Positions 1 to 9,337 of a stretch of 64,000 bases of DNA are shown here, piece after piece. Position 1 is the first letter of the stretch. Each line of letters opens with the position of its first letter. The DNA is from Paenibacillus alvei (lineage in GTDB: Bacteria; Bacillota; Bacilli; Paenibacillales; NBRC-103111): assembly GCA_945881905.1 (NCBI GenBank), contig CAMCVV010000003.1, positions 22,862 through 86,861 of the forward strand, given 5' to 3'. The position numbers and the translations under genes were made by a program. The notes under the pieces were generated by a model. The model worked only from the letters and a program-made list of their open reading frames with translations, had not been told where the DNA came from and did not search any database.

Positions 1-681
1 CGTAATGAAGTCCGCTGAATCTTCATTGTGCAATACATGATCCATCGTATTATGTATGGCTTCCATCGCTAGTCGATATCCCATCAATAGGACGATGAAA
101 GATACAAATAACCCTGCAATGGGGTCTAGATAATAAGCCCATGGCCATCCTATTGAATTACCTATAATCGCTCCAACTACGCCTATCAGAACAGCTAGTG
201 AAGCATAGACGTCTGAGCGGTGTTCCCATGCATTAGCGACAAGTGCATGCGATGATAATAGCTTGCCCAATCGAAGGTTATATCGAAACAATATTTCTTT
301 GACTACGATCGAGAAGATAATCACGATAATAGCATAATTTTTGGGGGGAGCTTCGACACCAATCCAAAGCGTTTTTACTGCTGCGATACCCATTTGTACC
401 CCGATAATGCATACAATCACAGAAACAACGATAGAAGCAATCATTTCAGCTTTCCCATGACCATACGGATGATCTTCATCTGGAGGGAGTTTTGCAGCAC
501 GAATACCGATCAGCACAGCCAATGAACCGGCAACATCTGAAGCAGAGTTTACTGCATCAGCAATAAGTGCTTTACTGTTGGCCATTACACCTGTGATGCC
601 TTTTAAGATCGCAAGTACGATATTAACCATAATTCCTAGCCATGCTGCGAATTCTGCTTTTTGAGAACGGTTTTCTATCAT
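1..681 (-). CDS. Cation diffusion facilitator (CDF) efflux transporter, 3' end missing
   Basis: Membrane antiporter of the CDF family that exports divalent metal ions in exchange for protons. The 227 codons inside the window hold the N-terminal part with several membrane segments. The family signature HPYGHGK is at about residues 71-77, and TM2 carries D42 and D49 in ADAVNSASDV. In TM5 the usual HxxxD metal pair reads E-H-R-S-D, so the first ligand is Glu rather than His; the metal cannot be predicted from this. The ATG at 681 follows a strong GGAGGGG site. The gene runs off the left edge, so the cytoplasmic C-terminal domain is not visible. It is transcribed away from the secDF terminator. 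Family is secure, substrate unknown. Confidence 0.9.
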   Translation of the reverse strand, partial: MIENRSQKAEFAAWLGIMVNIVLAILKGITGVMANSKALIADAVNSASDVAGSLAVLIGIRAAKLPPDEDHPYGHGKAEMIASIVVSVIVCIIGVQMGIAAVKTLWIGVEAPPKNYAIIVIIFSIVVKEILFRYNLRLGKLLSSHALVANAWEHRSDVYASLAVLIGVVGAIIGNSIGWPWAYYLDPIAGLFVSFIVLLMGYRLAMEAIHNTMDHVLHNEDSADFIT

Positions 682-703
682 ATGCGGATCCCCTCCTCGT
701 TCA

Positions 704-738
704 AACAAAAAAACCGCGAGTGTGTGTCACGCGGCTTA
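704..738 (-). terminator. Rho-independent terminator after secDF
   Basis: Read on the minus strand just after the secF stop, AAGCCGCG pairs with CGCGGTTT around an 11-base loop, followed by a run of T. It closes the secD-secF unit and separates it from the cation efflux gene, which starts 23 bases further on. Confidence 0.85.
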
Positions 739-748
739 ATGGATGTTG

Positions 749-1654
749 TTATGCCGTAACTTTCTTCTTTGCGTTTAATGATTTTTTCTTGAGCAGTAAC
801 CACACTTGGCTTGCAATAAAGATCGAAGAATACGCTCCGCACACTAACCCAAAAATGATCGCAAGTGAAAATAATTGTAAAGCAGGACTACCAAAAATGA
901 AGAGGCAAACAGCTGCAAACAAAACTGTTAACACGGTGTTGATTGATCTTGAAAGTGTTTGCCATATGCTTTCATTCACAATTCGCGATAAATCTTGGAG
1001 ATTTTTGATTTTTGCAAATCGCAGATTCTCACGAATGCGATCAAAAATAACAATCGTGTCATTGATGGAATAACCAATGATAGTTAAAATCGCTGCGACA
1101 AAAGGCAAGTTGACTTCAAATCTGAAAATCGAGAACAAACTGATGACAATAAATGCGTCATGTAATAATGCAATGATCGCAGCAATCGCAAATCGCCATT
1201 CGAAGCGAATACTCACATAAATAATGATACCTAGACTCGCCCACAGTACCCCATATATTGCTTTCATCGCAAGCTCTTGAGCAATCGTAGGGTCGACAGT
1301 ATTCTCTTCTTTAGAGACTTGGTCACCGTACTTTCCTTTAAAAGCCGCATCGATTTTTTCGATGTCTGTTAATTGCAGTACTTGATCAAATCTAGCACTC
1401 ACTCTTTCATTGTTCTCTCCACCAACCGTAACTGCATTGGGGGGGACATATCCTGCACTTTCAAAAACGTCCATAGCTTCAGCTTGCGTAACTGATTTGC
1501 CGATGTTCAGATCTAAGGACGTACCTGCTTTAAAATCAACGCCATAATTAAAACCTAATGTAAATAAACTAAGTACCCCTATCAAAGTAATGATGCCCGA
1601 TATTGCAAAAAACTTATTTCGGTTTTCTGCAAAATTAAATGTTTTATAACGCAT
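749..1654 (-). CDS. secF: Protein translocase subunit SecF
   Basis: Membrane component of the Sec accessory complex that uses the proton gradient to help pull exported proteins across the membrane. The 301 residues give the usual six-TM layout: one N-terminal TM, a periplasmic-type domain starting with the VDFKAGTSLDL motif, then TM segments including GYSINDTIVIFDRIREN (about residues 193-209), the conserved SecF TM4 signature. The start overlaps the secD stop by 11 bases, so the two are translationally coupled. B. subtilis has a fused SecDF; here the two are separate, as in Paenibacillus and many other bacteria. A terminator follows directly. Confidence 0.96.
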   Translation of the reverse strand: MRYKTFNFAENRNKFFAISGIITLIGVLSLFTLGFNYGVDFKAGTSLDLNIGKSVTQAEAMDVFESAGYVPPNAVTVGGENNERVSARFDQVLQLTDIEKIDAAFKGKYGDQVSKEENTVDPTIAQELAMKAIYGVLWASLGIIIYVSIRFEWRFAIAAIIALLHDAFIVISLFSIFRFEVNLPFVAAILTIIGYSINDTIVIFDRIRENLRFAKIKNLQDLSRIVNESIWQTLSRSINTVLTVLFAAVCLFIFGSPALQLFSLAIIFGLVCGAYSSIFIASQVWLLLKKKSLNAKKKVTA

Positions 1655-2876
1655 TGATTTCTGACTCCTTTACTCCAAAATGGCTTGGCTTCTTCAGTAA
1701 GTTCCCTCTGACAAGTAAAGAAAGTAGTAAACGCGAGAACAATACATTGGTTGTAATGCTTACCAAAATACTGAATATCAAAATCAATGCAAATCCTTGA
1801 ACAGAACCTGTTCCTACAAAATAAAGCACTAAAGCTGCCAAAATCGTTGTCACGTTTGCATCGATAATCGTTCTGAATGAGCTTCGAGATCCAGAGCGTA
1901 AGGAAGACATAATGCTTTTGCCATTACGTATTTCTTCTCTAATTCGTTCAAACGTAATGATATTGGCATCTACAGCCATACCCAGACCTAATACAACTGC
2001 AGCTATACCGGGTAAAGTTAACGTAGCTTTCAATAAGAAAATCACACCTAATAGCATCCATACATACATGACGAGGGAGACACCTGATATTGCTCCAGGC
2101 CCTCTGTAGAAGATCAGCATAAACACGATAACTAAAAGTGAACCGATGATCGCTGCTCGAACTGTTTGATCGAGCGATAATTGTCCGAGTGATGCACCTA
2201 CAGATTGCGTATACAATTCAGATAATTTGAGAGGTAATGCCCCTAGATTAATGGTATCTTTGATTTGTTTGGCTTCAGTTAATGTATAATTTCCTGTGAT
2301 AACCGCTACACCATTCGGTATGACATCATTAACCGTTGGCGCAGATAATATTTCCTCTTCTAAGTAAATCGCTAGCGGCATGCCTTTCAATCTTTCGGTG
2401 ATTTCTTTGAATTTCTCAGCATCTTTAACACGAACTTCAATTTGTGGTCGATTGCTTGAATCATATCCTAAGCTAGCTCCACCAACTTCGAAGTCACTGC
2501 CCACCATTTCTTTCGTACCATCAGGTCCTCGAAAACTTAACTCCGCTGGTTTCTTTAATAATGCTCTTACTTCTGATTCATTCGTAATTCCTGCTAAACG
2601 TATCCGAATACGATTGGAACCTTCAGTTGTAATGTCAGGTTCAGCTAATCCTTGAGCATTTACCCGCTTTTCCAAACTCCTAGCTGTCTCGACAAGTGTT
2701 TCTTTGGTTACTTCTTCACCTTCTGCAATCGGCTCAGCTAGATAAAGAATTTCGAATCCGCCTTTTAAATCAAGCCCCAATTTGATGTTCTTAACAAGAT
2801 TCTCACTTGTCAATCCCACTACAACTGCGCATACGATGATGACAAGTACGAATATACTTATCCTTTTCCCATTCAT
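1644..2876 (-). CDS. secD: Protein translocase subunit SecD
   Basis: Partner of SecF in the proton-driven export complex. About 410 residues: N-terminal TM, the LGLDLKGGFEIL motif near residue 32, the extracytoplasmic P1 region, and a C-terminal TM bundle with AVDANIITFERIREE, the characteristic SecD TM4 motif with its conserved Asp. An upstream in-frame TTG exists at 2897, but AGGGGA lies 9 bases before the ATG at 2876, giving MNGKRISIF, which I take as the start. A sigma-A promoter lies 36-64 bases upstream, so secDF can be transcribed independently of comN. Confidence 0.95.
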   Translation of the reverse strand: MNGKRISIFVLVIIVCAVVVGLTSENLVKNIKLGLDLKGGFEILYLAEPIAEGEEVTKETLVETARSLEKRVNAQGLAEPDITTEGSNRIRIRLAGITNESEVRALLKKPAELSFRGPDGTKEMVGSDFEVGGASLGYDSSNRPQIEVRVKDAEKFKEITERLKGMPLAIYLEEEILSAPTVNDVIPNGVAVITGNYTLTEAKQIKDTINLGALPLKLSELYTQSVGASLGQLSLDQTVRAAIIGSLLVIVFMLIFYRGPGAISGVSLVMYVWMLLGVIFLLKATLTLPGIAAVVLGLGMAVDANIITFERIREEIRNGKSIMSSLRSGSRSSFRTIIDANVTTILAALVLYFVGTGSVQGFALILIFSILVSITTNVLFSRLLLSLLVRGNLLKKPSHFGVKESEINAL

Positions 2877-2911
2877 AGGTATAAATTCCCCTTTCAAACA
2901 TCAATATTCCT

Positions 2912-2940
2912 ATTATAACTAGAGGCTGTGGGTGAGTCAA
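2912..2940 (-). promoter_or_regulatory. Sigma-A promoter of secD-secF
   Basis: On the minus strand TTGACT, a 17-base spacer and a perfect TATAAT lie immediately upstream of the secD ribosome binding site. Box match and spacing are close to ideal for the housekeeping sigma factor. Confidence 0.85.
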
Positions 2941-3006
2941 TTTAATGAGATTAACAAAAAAACATGAAATGACTCCATTTATTTGACACAATGAGTGAAC
3001 ACTTGA

Positions 3007-3660
3007 TCATATGTGATTGATTTCATTACTTTCAATGATTGGTTTTGAATATCCGAATCTCGCTACTTTGATCATAGCTCGTCCACATTGCTCTGTTGTT
3101 GTCACTGTCGTCAATCGTTTTAACCAAGGATACAGCGGTTTTAATATATCGTAAATGACTTGATATAACTTTGTTTTGGATTTAATTCCGTTCAGTGGAA
3201 GAATGATTCCTGGACGAAACATATACGCTGCTTTGAACGGTAGACGGAGCAAATCATTTTCGGTTTTGCCCTTGACTCTTGCCCACATTACCCTGCCCTT
3301 CTCTGTGCTATCCGTTCCACTGCCTGTTACATACAAGAAAGTCATCTGGGGATTTAATTTGGATAGCGTTTGCGCTACTGAAATGGTGATGTCATATGTA
3401 ATTATTCGATATCTTTCCTCAGTCAGACCCGCAGAGGAAACTCCCAAACAGAAGAAACAAGCATCATACCCTGACAACACATCTTCTAACCGAGATAAGT
3501 CTAAGAGATTCGGTTGAACGATATCCATTAACTTATGATGTTGTTGATCTAATTGATTTCGACCTATACTGAGAACATTTTCCACATCATCATCAAGTAA
3601 ACATTCACGTAATACACTTTGTCCAACCATACCTGTAGCACCCAAGATGATGGCTCTCAT
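3007..3660 (-). CDS. NAD(P)-binding Rossmann-fold protein (atypical SDR / NmrA-like)
   Basis: Small oxidoreductase-like protein of about 217 residues. It begins with a dinucleotide-binding strand-loop-helix (IILGATGMVGQSVLREC), followed by acidic and hydrophobic strands and a FLYVTGSGTDS segment where short-chain dehydrogenases carry their catalytic Ser. It resembles the semialdehyde-dehydrogenase/HIM1-like group of atypical SDRs; the substrate is unknown. The ATG at 3660 is preferred over one 33 bases upstream because GGGGGT precedes it and the Rossmann motif then starts at residue 2. It sits between comN and secD, where B. subtilis has no gene, so it may be a lineage-specific insertion. Confidence 0.8.
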   Translation of the reverse strand: MRAIILGATGMVGQSVLRECLLDDDVENVLSIGRNQLDQQHHKLMDIVQPNLLDLSRLEDVLSGYDACFFCLGVSSAGLTEERYRIITYDITISVAQTLSKLNPQMTFLYVTGSGTDSTEKGRVMWARVKGKTENDLLRLPFKAAYMFRPGIILPLNGIKSKTKLYQVIYDILKPLYPWLKRLTTVTTTEQCGRAMIKVARFGYSKPIIESNEINHI

Positions 3661-3720
3661 TGTACTTACCCCCATCTGTAATTGCGCATGCATATATGCC
3701 CTGATGATTTCATCTGCGGT

Positions 3721-3996
3721 TCAATTTCGAGTGTTTTTAAACGCATGGAGTGTTAACCAATTCATAAATGACGTTGATTTGAGCGTAAGAATATCATTGA
3801 CGATCCGATGTAACTTCGGTATTTGGTTTTTTCGGTATTTCTCGCTGATGCATTCCCAAATATCTAAGCCTGATACGTTTTTATATCCAAGAATCTTAAA
3901 TTCGTCTACTTTGGATAAGCAAAGTTTCTCTATGATTTCATTAAGCTCATCTCGAGAAATTTCATCATTTTGATCAAGATTTTTTTTCTTATTCAT
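3721..3996 (-). CDS. comN: Post-transcriptional regulator ComN
   Basis: Homologue of B. subtilis ComN (YrzD), a small protein that influences late-competence (comE) mRNA and localises to the division site with DivIVA. The 91 residues carry the family core: an N-terminal charged helix, FKILGYKNVSGLDIWEC, a KYRKNQ segment, and LHRIVNDILTLK followed by FMNWLT. Position supports this: in B. subtilis comN also lies between spoVB and secDF. GAGGTGG sits 7 bases before the ATG at 3996, so the longer reading from 4011 is unlikely. It is divergent from spoVB across about 195 bases. Confidence 0.85.
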   Translation of the reverse strand: MNKKKNLDQNDEISRDELNEIIEKLCLSKVDEFKILGYKNVSGLDIWECISEKYRKNQIPKLHRIVNDILTLKSTSFMNWLTLHAFKNTRN

Positions 3997-4191
3997 CTTT
4001 TGCCACCTCAATTAATAGCTCTGTCATGCTATATACTCTGTCGAATTTTTTATTGCGTGAGTATTCATTTCGTTATACAGCTATACATTTCCTGCATCAT
4101 ACACCGTAGAAACAAATAAATACTTAGCATGAGCTTGGACATAAACCGCATATGGATAGAACAATGAACCTCATGGAAGAAGGAAATCATT

Positions 4192-5763
4192 GTGAGCAAG
4201 CAATCATTTATCAAAGGCACTCTCATCTTATTAGCTGCAGGTATCCTTAACCGATTATTAGGTTTCATTCCGCGAATCACCTTACCCCGTATTATAGGTG
4301 CAGAAGGTGTTGGCTTATATCACATGGGGTGGCCCTTCCTCATCGTTTTACTTACGTTAATTACAGGTGGAATCCCTATTGCTGTAGCTAAGCTCGTAGC
4401 AGAAGCCGAAGCAACTCACCATCAGAATCGTATTTCACTCATCTTGAAAATCTGTATGGGGTTTACTTTGCTTATCAGTATCCTATGCATATTCATCTGT
4501 TGGATTGCTTCAACTTGGATATCTACTCACTTACTTAAAGATCCTAGAACTTCCATTATCATTACAACCATGAGCCCTATGATTATCTTTATAGGTGTAT
4601 CGAGTGTACTTCGCGGTTATTTCCAAGGGAAACTGAACATGGTTCCAACTGCAATCTCGCAAATCACAGAAACGATGGTTCGGATTTGCATGGTATTAAT
4701 CGGTGCTTATGTCATGCTCCCATTTGGAATCGAATATGCAGCTGCAGGCGCTATGATGGGTGTGACCATCGGAGAAATAGCTGGAATGCTCGTTCTCATT
4801 AAGTTATACGTGAAATCTAAACCTCAAGAACTTCACACACCTCAGCAATCAACACAATCAGTTGGACATCCCTATCAGAGATTTCGTAAAGAGCTCCTGC
4901 GGATTGTGTGCATAGCCGTTCCAGTGACAGGGAGCAAGCTCATCGGAGCAAGCTCTTACTTGTTTGAATCCATTATGATCTTCCAAAGCTTAGCAATAGC
5001 AGGAATATCTGTTCATGTAGCTACTGCTCAATATGGGTCTCTACAAGGAATGGTCATACCGATCTTACTGCTTCCAAGTGCACTCACTTATTCTTTGTCA
5101 GTTTCGCTTGTTCCTTCTTTAAGCGACGCTTTCGCGCGGAAGGATTACAAGACGATTCAATACCAATTACAACAGTCACTTCGTATTTCACTGATTAGCG
5201 GAGCCCCATTTGCCATGATCATGTTCATGCTAGCTGAACCGATCTGTACAGTCATGTTTAATGCTCCACACATCTCACCGATGCTCAAAATGATGGCGCC
5301 GATTGCAATTTTCATCTATCTACAAGCTCCTTTACAAGCTGCTTTACAAGCCTTAGACCACTCGAAGATTGCTTTAATTCATACCTTGATCGGTTCATGT
5401 ATCAAGTTAGTATTGATCTATTGGCTCGCTAGTGATCCTCGTTTGGGGATCTTAGGAGCAATTATCGCGATGTGTACGAGTATCGTCATCGTCACGTTTT
5501 TAAATGGCTTTAGTTTGTTACGAATGATTCAATTACAATTCCGATTGATGCAATTTGTGAGACTGGGTGTTGTCATTCTAATCTCTGGAATGTCTACTTA
5601 TTTCGTGATAAATCTAGATTGGGGGCATCACACGTTGCTACCATTGATCCTAGCGTGTTTTGTTGGATTCATTACTTATATTTCTCTTATTTATGTATTC
5701 GGGATAATAAATTCAGCTGATGTCCAAAAATTCAAAAAGATATTCCATCATATTTTCCATTAA
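4192..5763 (+). CDS. spoVB: Stage V sporulation protein B, MATE/MOP-type flippase
   Basis: Polytopic membrane protein of the polysaccharide/lipid exporter superfamily required for spore cortex assembly, probably flipping a cortex lipid precursor. The 523 residues contain about 14 hydrophobic segments and the SpoVB/MurJ-like N terminus (KGTLILLAAGILNRLLGF, then RIIGAEGVGLY). Start is GTG at 4192 after AAGGA. It is the only plus-strand gene in this part of the conserved block apart from its downstream neighbour, and is flanked by comN as in B. subtilis. Expression is expected in the mother cell under sigma-E; I could not place a convincing sigma-E promoter. Confidence 0.93.
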   Translation: MSKQSFIKGTLILLAAGILNRLLGFIPRITLPRIIGAEGVGLYHMGWPFLIVLLTLITGGIPIAVAKLVAEAEATHHQNRISLILKICMGFTLLISILCIFICWIASTWISTHLLKDPRTSIIITTMSPMIIFIGVSSVLRGYFQGKLNMVPTAISQITETMVRICMVLIGAYVMLPFGIEYAAAGAMMGVTIGEIAGMLVLIKLYVKSKPQELHTPQQSTQSVGHPYQRFRKELLRIVCIAVPVTGSKLIGASSYLFESIMIFQSLAIAGISVHVATAQYGSLQGMVIPILLLPSALTYSLSVSLVPSLSDAFARKDYKTIQYQLQQSLRISLISGAPFAMIMFMLAEPICTVMFNAPHISPMLKMMAPIAIFIYLQAPLQAALQALDHSKIALIHTLIGSCIKLVLIYWLASDPRLGILGAIIAMCTSIVIVTFLNGFSLLRMIQLQFRLMQFVRLGVVILISGMSTYFVINLDWGHHTLLPLILACFVGFITYISLIYVFGIINSADVQKFKKIFHHIFH

Positions 5764-5808
5764 AAAAATCAAAAATATGAACTCCATTCTCATATATGTG
5801 TTATAATA

Positions 5809-5817
5809 ACCTAGTTA
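5809..5817 (+). promoter_or_regulatory. Extended -10 promoter for the PAP2-family gene
   Basis: TG-T-TATAAT matches the extended -10 consensus 36 bases upstream of the ATG at 5853. No good -35 box is seen 17 bases upstream, which extended -10 promoters can tolerate. Confidence 0.5.
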
Positions 5818-5852
5818 TTTATGACAGTTATAAGTGCTCTCGGAGGAATATA

Positions 5853-6677
5853 ATGATTGTCCTATTTGAAACAATGACTGACATGAACCTTTATATCACT
5901 ATCACTTTGTTTATCATTATTTTATTCGTTTCACGAATTAATCCTGTTGCTGCATCCATAAGCGTTATATATCAAGTGATCTTTAACCGTAAATACTTGT
6001 TCCATGTGATACTTGTACTGAGCATGCTTTTCATTAATAAAATGGAATTGAATATTGAAGAAAAGATGGTATTTCAAACTGATTTCACACCGTATATTTA
6101 CTCTATCGAAGGTGATTTTGTAGCTATTATCCAAAAAATATTTCTTAATCCATTACTGACCTTACTGACGAGTTATTTTTATTTGATTGTTTTCCCTTGT
6201 TTAATGATTGCTTCAATACTTATTTACACCTATAAGAAAGAATATACATTGTTTTATGCATTGTGTTACGCCATTACAATCAATTACTTGGTAGCTATAC
6301 CTTTTTATTTATTTTTTCCAGTCAATGAAGTGTGGTTTTTTCATCCACACGTAGATTTATTAATCTTGGACGTATTTCCTTCTTTTGAGCAAGAATATCG
6401 CACTTTGTCAGGATTAAATAATTGCTTACCCAGTTTACATACTTCGCTTTCTATCTCAGTAACGGTTCTCGCTATGCAAAGTAAATTCAAGATTTGGCGT
6501 TTGTTTGTCATTTGCTCAATGATTGTGATCATTTTCTCTATTTTTTATCTCGGTATTCATTGGTTCATCGATATGTGTAGTGGCGTAATTCTTGGAGCGA
6601 GCTCCGCATACGCAGGCATGCGCTTAACCAACTTTCATTTTGCTCCATTAATCAATGATAATACAATCAAGTCCTGA
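5853..6677 (+). CDS. PAP2-superfamily membrane phosphatase (AUR1/inositol-phosphotransferase-like)
   Basis: Integral membrane protein of about 274 residues with five or six TM segments. Two of the three PAP2 phosphatase motifs are present: LPSLHTS (PSxH, about residues 192-198) and YLGIHWFIDMCSG (HxxxD, about residues 231-243). The first KxxxxxxRP motif is not recognisable, as in the PAP2_3/AUR1-like branch. It probably hydrolyses or transfers a lipid phosphate; substrate unknown. GGAGG precedes the ATG at 5853, so an upstream in-frame ATG is discarded. Hand counts give about 28% GC over 6121-6300, far below the neighbours, suggesting recent acquisition. It is absent from this position in B. 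subtilis. Confidence 0.82.
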   Translation: MIVLFETMTDMNLYITITLFIIILFVSRINPVAASISVIYQVIFNRKYLFHVILVLSMLFINKMELNIEEKMVFQTDFTPYIYSIEGDFVAIIQKIFLNPLLTLLTSYFYLIVFPCLMIASILIYTYKKEYTLFYALCYAITINYLVAIPFYLFFPVNEVWFFHPHVDLLILDVFPSFEQEYRTLSGLNNCLPSLHTSLSISVTVLAMQSKFKIWRLFVICSMIVIIFSIFYLGIHWFIDMCSGVILGASSAYAGMRLTNFHFAPLINDNTIKS

Positions 6678-6696
6678 GATCCATTTACTGAAGAAC

Positions 6697-6760
6697 GAAC
6701 AAGTCACCTACGCTGTGTAATGAAACTACATTACAAAGCATAAGTGACTTGTTCATTTGT
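6697..6760. terminator. Bidirectional terminator between the PAP2 gene and yajC
   Basis: GAACAAGTCAC (6697-6707) pairs perfectly with GTGACTTGTTC (6744-6754), with an inner stem TGTAATG/CATTACA. The convergent genes on both sides end within about 30 bases, so the long hairpin probably serves both, although T runs are short on either side. Confidence 0.7.
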
Positions 6761-6780
6761 TGATTATTCTTGTTCTGGAC

Positions 6781-7092
6781 TTACTTTTCTTCTACAGCAG
6801 ACGAAGCTTGAGATATGGAATTAATGGCTGAGCGATCAAACGTGAGTTTTGTTGAATCACTGACACGAAGGATAATGATATCCTCCATGATTTCCATGAT
6901 TGTACCATGAAGACCTCCAATGGTCACAACCTTATCTCCTTTTCTCAAGGAGCCTAACATCAGATTTCTAGTCTTTTGTTTTTTGTTTTGCGGTCGAATC
7001 AAAAAGAAATACAGTACAACAAACACCAAAATAATAGGAATGAAGCTGATAATCGGGTTGCTGCCAGAACTTGCTTCTGCAATTTCAAACAT
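6781..7092 (-). CDS. yajC: Preprotein translocase subunit YajC
   Basis: Small membrane protein that associates with SecD-SecF. The 103 residues show a single N-terminal TM (ISFIPIILVFVVLYFFLIRP) followed by the family motif RPQNKKQK and a soluble beta-rich domain with KGDKVVTIGGLHGTI. AAGGAG lies 8 bases before the ATG. It is the last gene of the ruvC-ruvA-ruvB-(spoIID-like)-queA-tgt-yajC series, 14 bases after tgt, the classical association of yajC with tgt. Confidence 0.95.
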   Translation of the reverse strand: MFEIAEASSGSNPIISFIPIILVFVVLYFFLIRPQNKKQKTRNLMLGSLRKGDKVVTIGGLHGTIMEIMEDIIILRVSDSTKLTFDRSAINSISQASSAVEEK

Positions 7093-7106
7093 ACGATTTC
7101 TCCTTT

Positions 7107-8258
<1,152 letters not shown>

Positions 8259-9335
8259 CTAATAGATAAACATTGCATCACCAAAACTAAAGAACCGATA
8301 GTTATGACTTACTGCTTCTTGATAAGCGTCCAATAGATGTTCTCTGCCTGCCAATGCACTTAACATCATCAATAAGGTGGATCTGGGTAGATGGAAGTTC
8401 GTAATAATCGCATCCACAACTTGGAATTGATATCCAGGATATATGAAAATTCGTGTCCACCCGTGAATGTTTTGGCTATTCAATGGATCGCTTACAGAAT
8501 TATCTTTATCCCCCTTGATTTCAAAGGCAATGGTTTCTAACGTTCGTGCAGCTGTGGTACCAATGGCGATGACTCTTTTTCCCATTGCACGAGTCGACTG
8601 GATCAAATGTATAACTTCAGCAGATACTTCATAATACTCTGCATGCATATCATGGTCTTCGATTCGTTCTACAGAAACAGGTCTAAATGTACCTAAACCT
8701 ACATGTAAGGTAACGAAAGCGATCTGGATGCCTTTGTTGCGAAGGAGGTCTAGATATGCTTCATTAAAATGCAACCCCGCTGTAGGCGCAGCCACAGAAC
8801 CCGGATGTTTAGAGAATACTGTCTGATATCGCTCTTGGTCCGTTAATCGTTCGCGGATGTAAGGAGGCAAAGGCATCGTTCCTAGAAGTTCGAGTATTTC
8901 TAGGAATATTCCTGTGTAGTCGAATTTTAGAACTCTCAGACCCATTGCTTTTTCTTCGAGAATTACAGCACTCAACATTGGTAAAGAGTGCTCATTCAGC
9001 ATGCCAAATTCAATGATTGAACCCACTTTTAAACGCTTTGCAGGACGAACGAGCGCTTCCCAACAATCGTGGCTGACTTGATGTAACAATAAGATTTCTA
9101 CTTTTGCTTTTGTATCTTTTTTTGAACCAATGAGTCTTGCTGGAATAACTCTCGAATCATTACCAATCAGCAAGTCACCCGGTTCTAAGTGATGGATTAA
9201 GTCTTCGAATAACTGATGGGACAGTTGCCCTGTCTTCTTATTCATCGTCAACATTTTTGATGCTGTACGCTGTTGAAGCGGTGTCTGCGCGATCAATGCA
9301 TCAGGTAACTCATAATCAAAATCATTTACGTCCAT
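8259..9335 (-). CDS. queA: S-adenosylmethionine:tRNA ribosyltransferase-isomerase
   Basis: Transfers and isomerises the ribosyl moiety of SAM onto preQ1-modified tRNA to make epoxyqueuosine. About 358 residues with the N-terminal FDYELPDALIAQTP, the SRVIPARLIG block, the HPGSVAAPTAGLHFNE motif (around residue 180) and a C-terminal TNFHLPRSTLLMMLSALAG. ATG at 9335 is about 9 bases from AGGAA; the in-frame TTG at 9341 is too close to it. It is nearly contiguous with tgt downstream and the SpoIID-domain gene upstream, so one transcript is likely. Confidence 0.96.
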   Translation of the reverse strand: MDVNDFDYELPDALIAQTPLQQRTASKMLTMNKKTGQLSHQLFEDLIHHLEPGDLLIGNDSRVIPARLIGSKKDTKAKVEILLLHQVSHDCWEALVRPAKRLKVGSIIEFGMLNEHSLPMLSAVILEEKAMGLRVLKFDYTGIFLEILELLGTMPLPPYIRERLTDQERYQTVFSKHPGSVAAPTAGLHFNEAYLDLLRNKGIQIAFVTLHVGLGTFRPVSVERIEDHDMHAEYYEVSAEVIHLIQSTRAMGKRVIAIGTTAARTLETIAFEIKGDKDNSVSDPLNSQNIHGWTRIFIYPGYQFQVVDAIITNFHLPRSTLLMMLSALAGREHLLDAYQEAVSHNYRFFSFGDAMFIY

Positions 9336-9337
9336 GT

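Noticed and set aside
642..1073. Plus-strand 143-codon ORF antisense to secF
   Set aside because: Shadow of secF with no ribosome site and no similarity; same reasoning applies to the many other antisense ORFs in the window.
4080..4105. Sigma-E promoter for spoVB
   Set aside because: CATACA at 4098-4103 fits part of the -10 consensus, but the -35 match is poor and no second example supports it.
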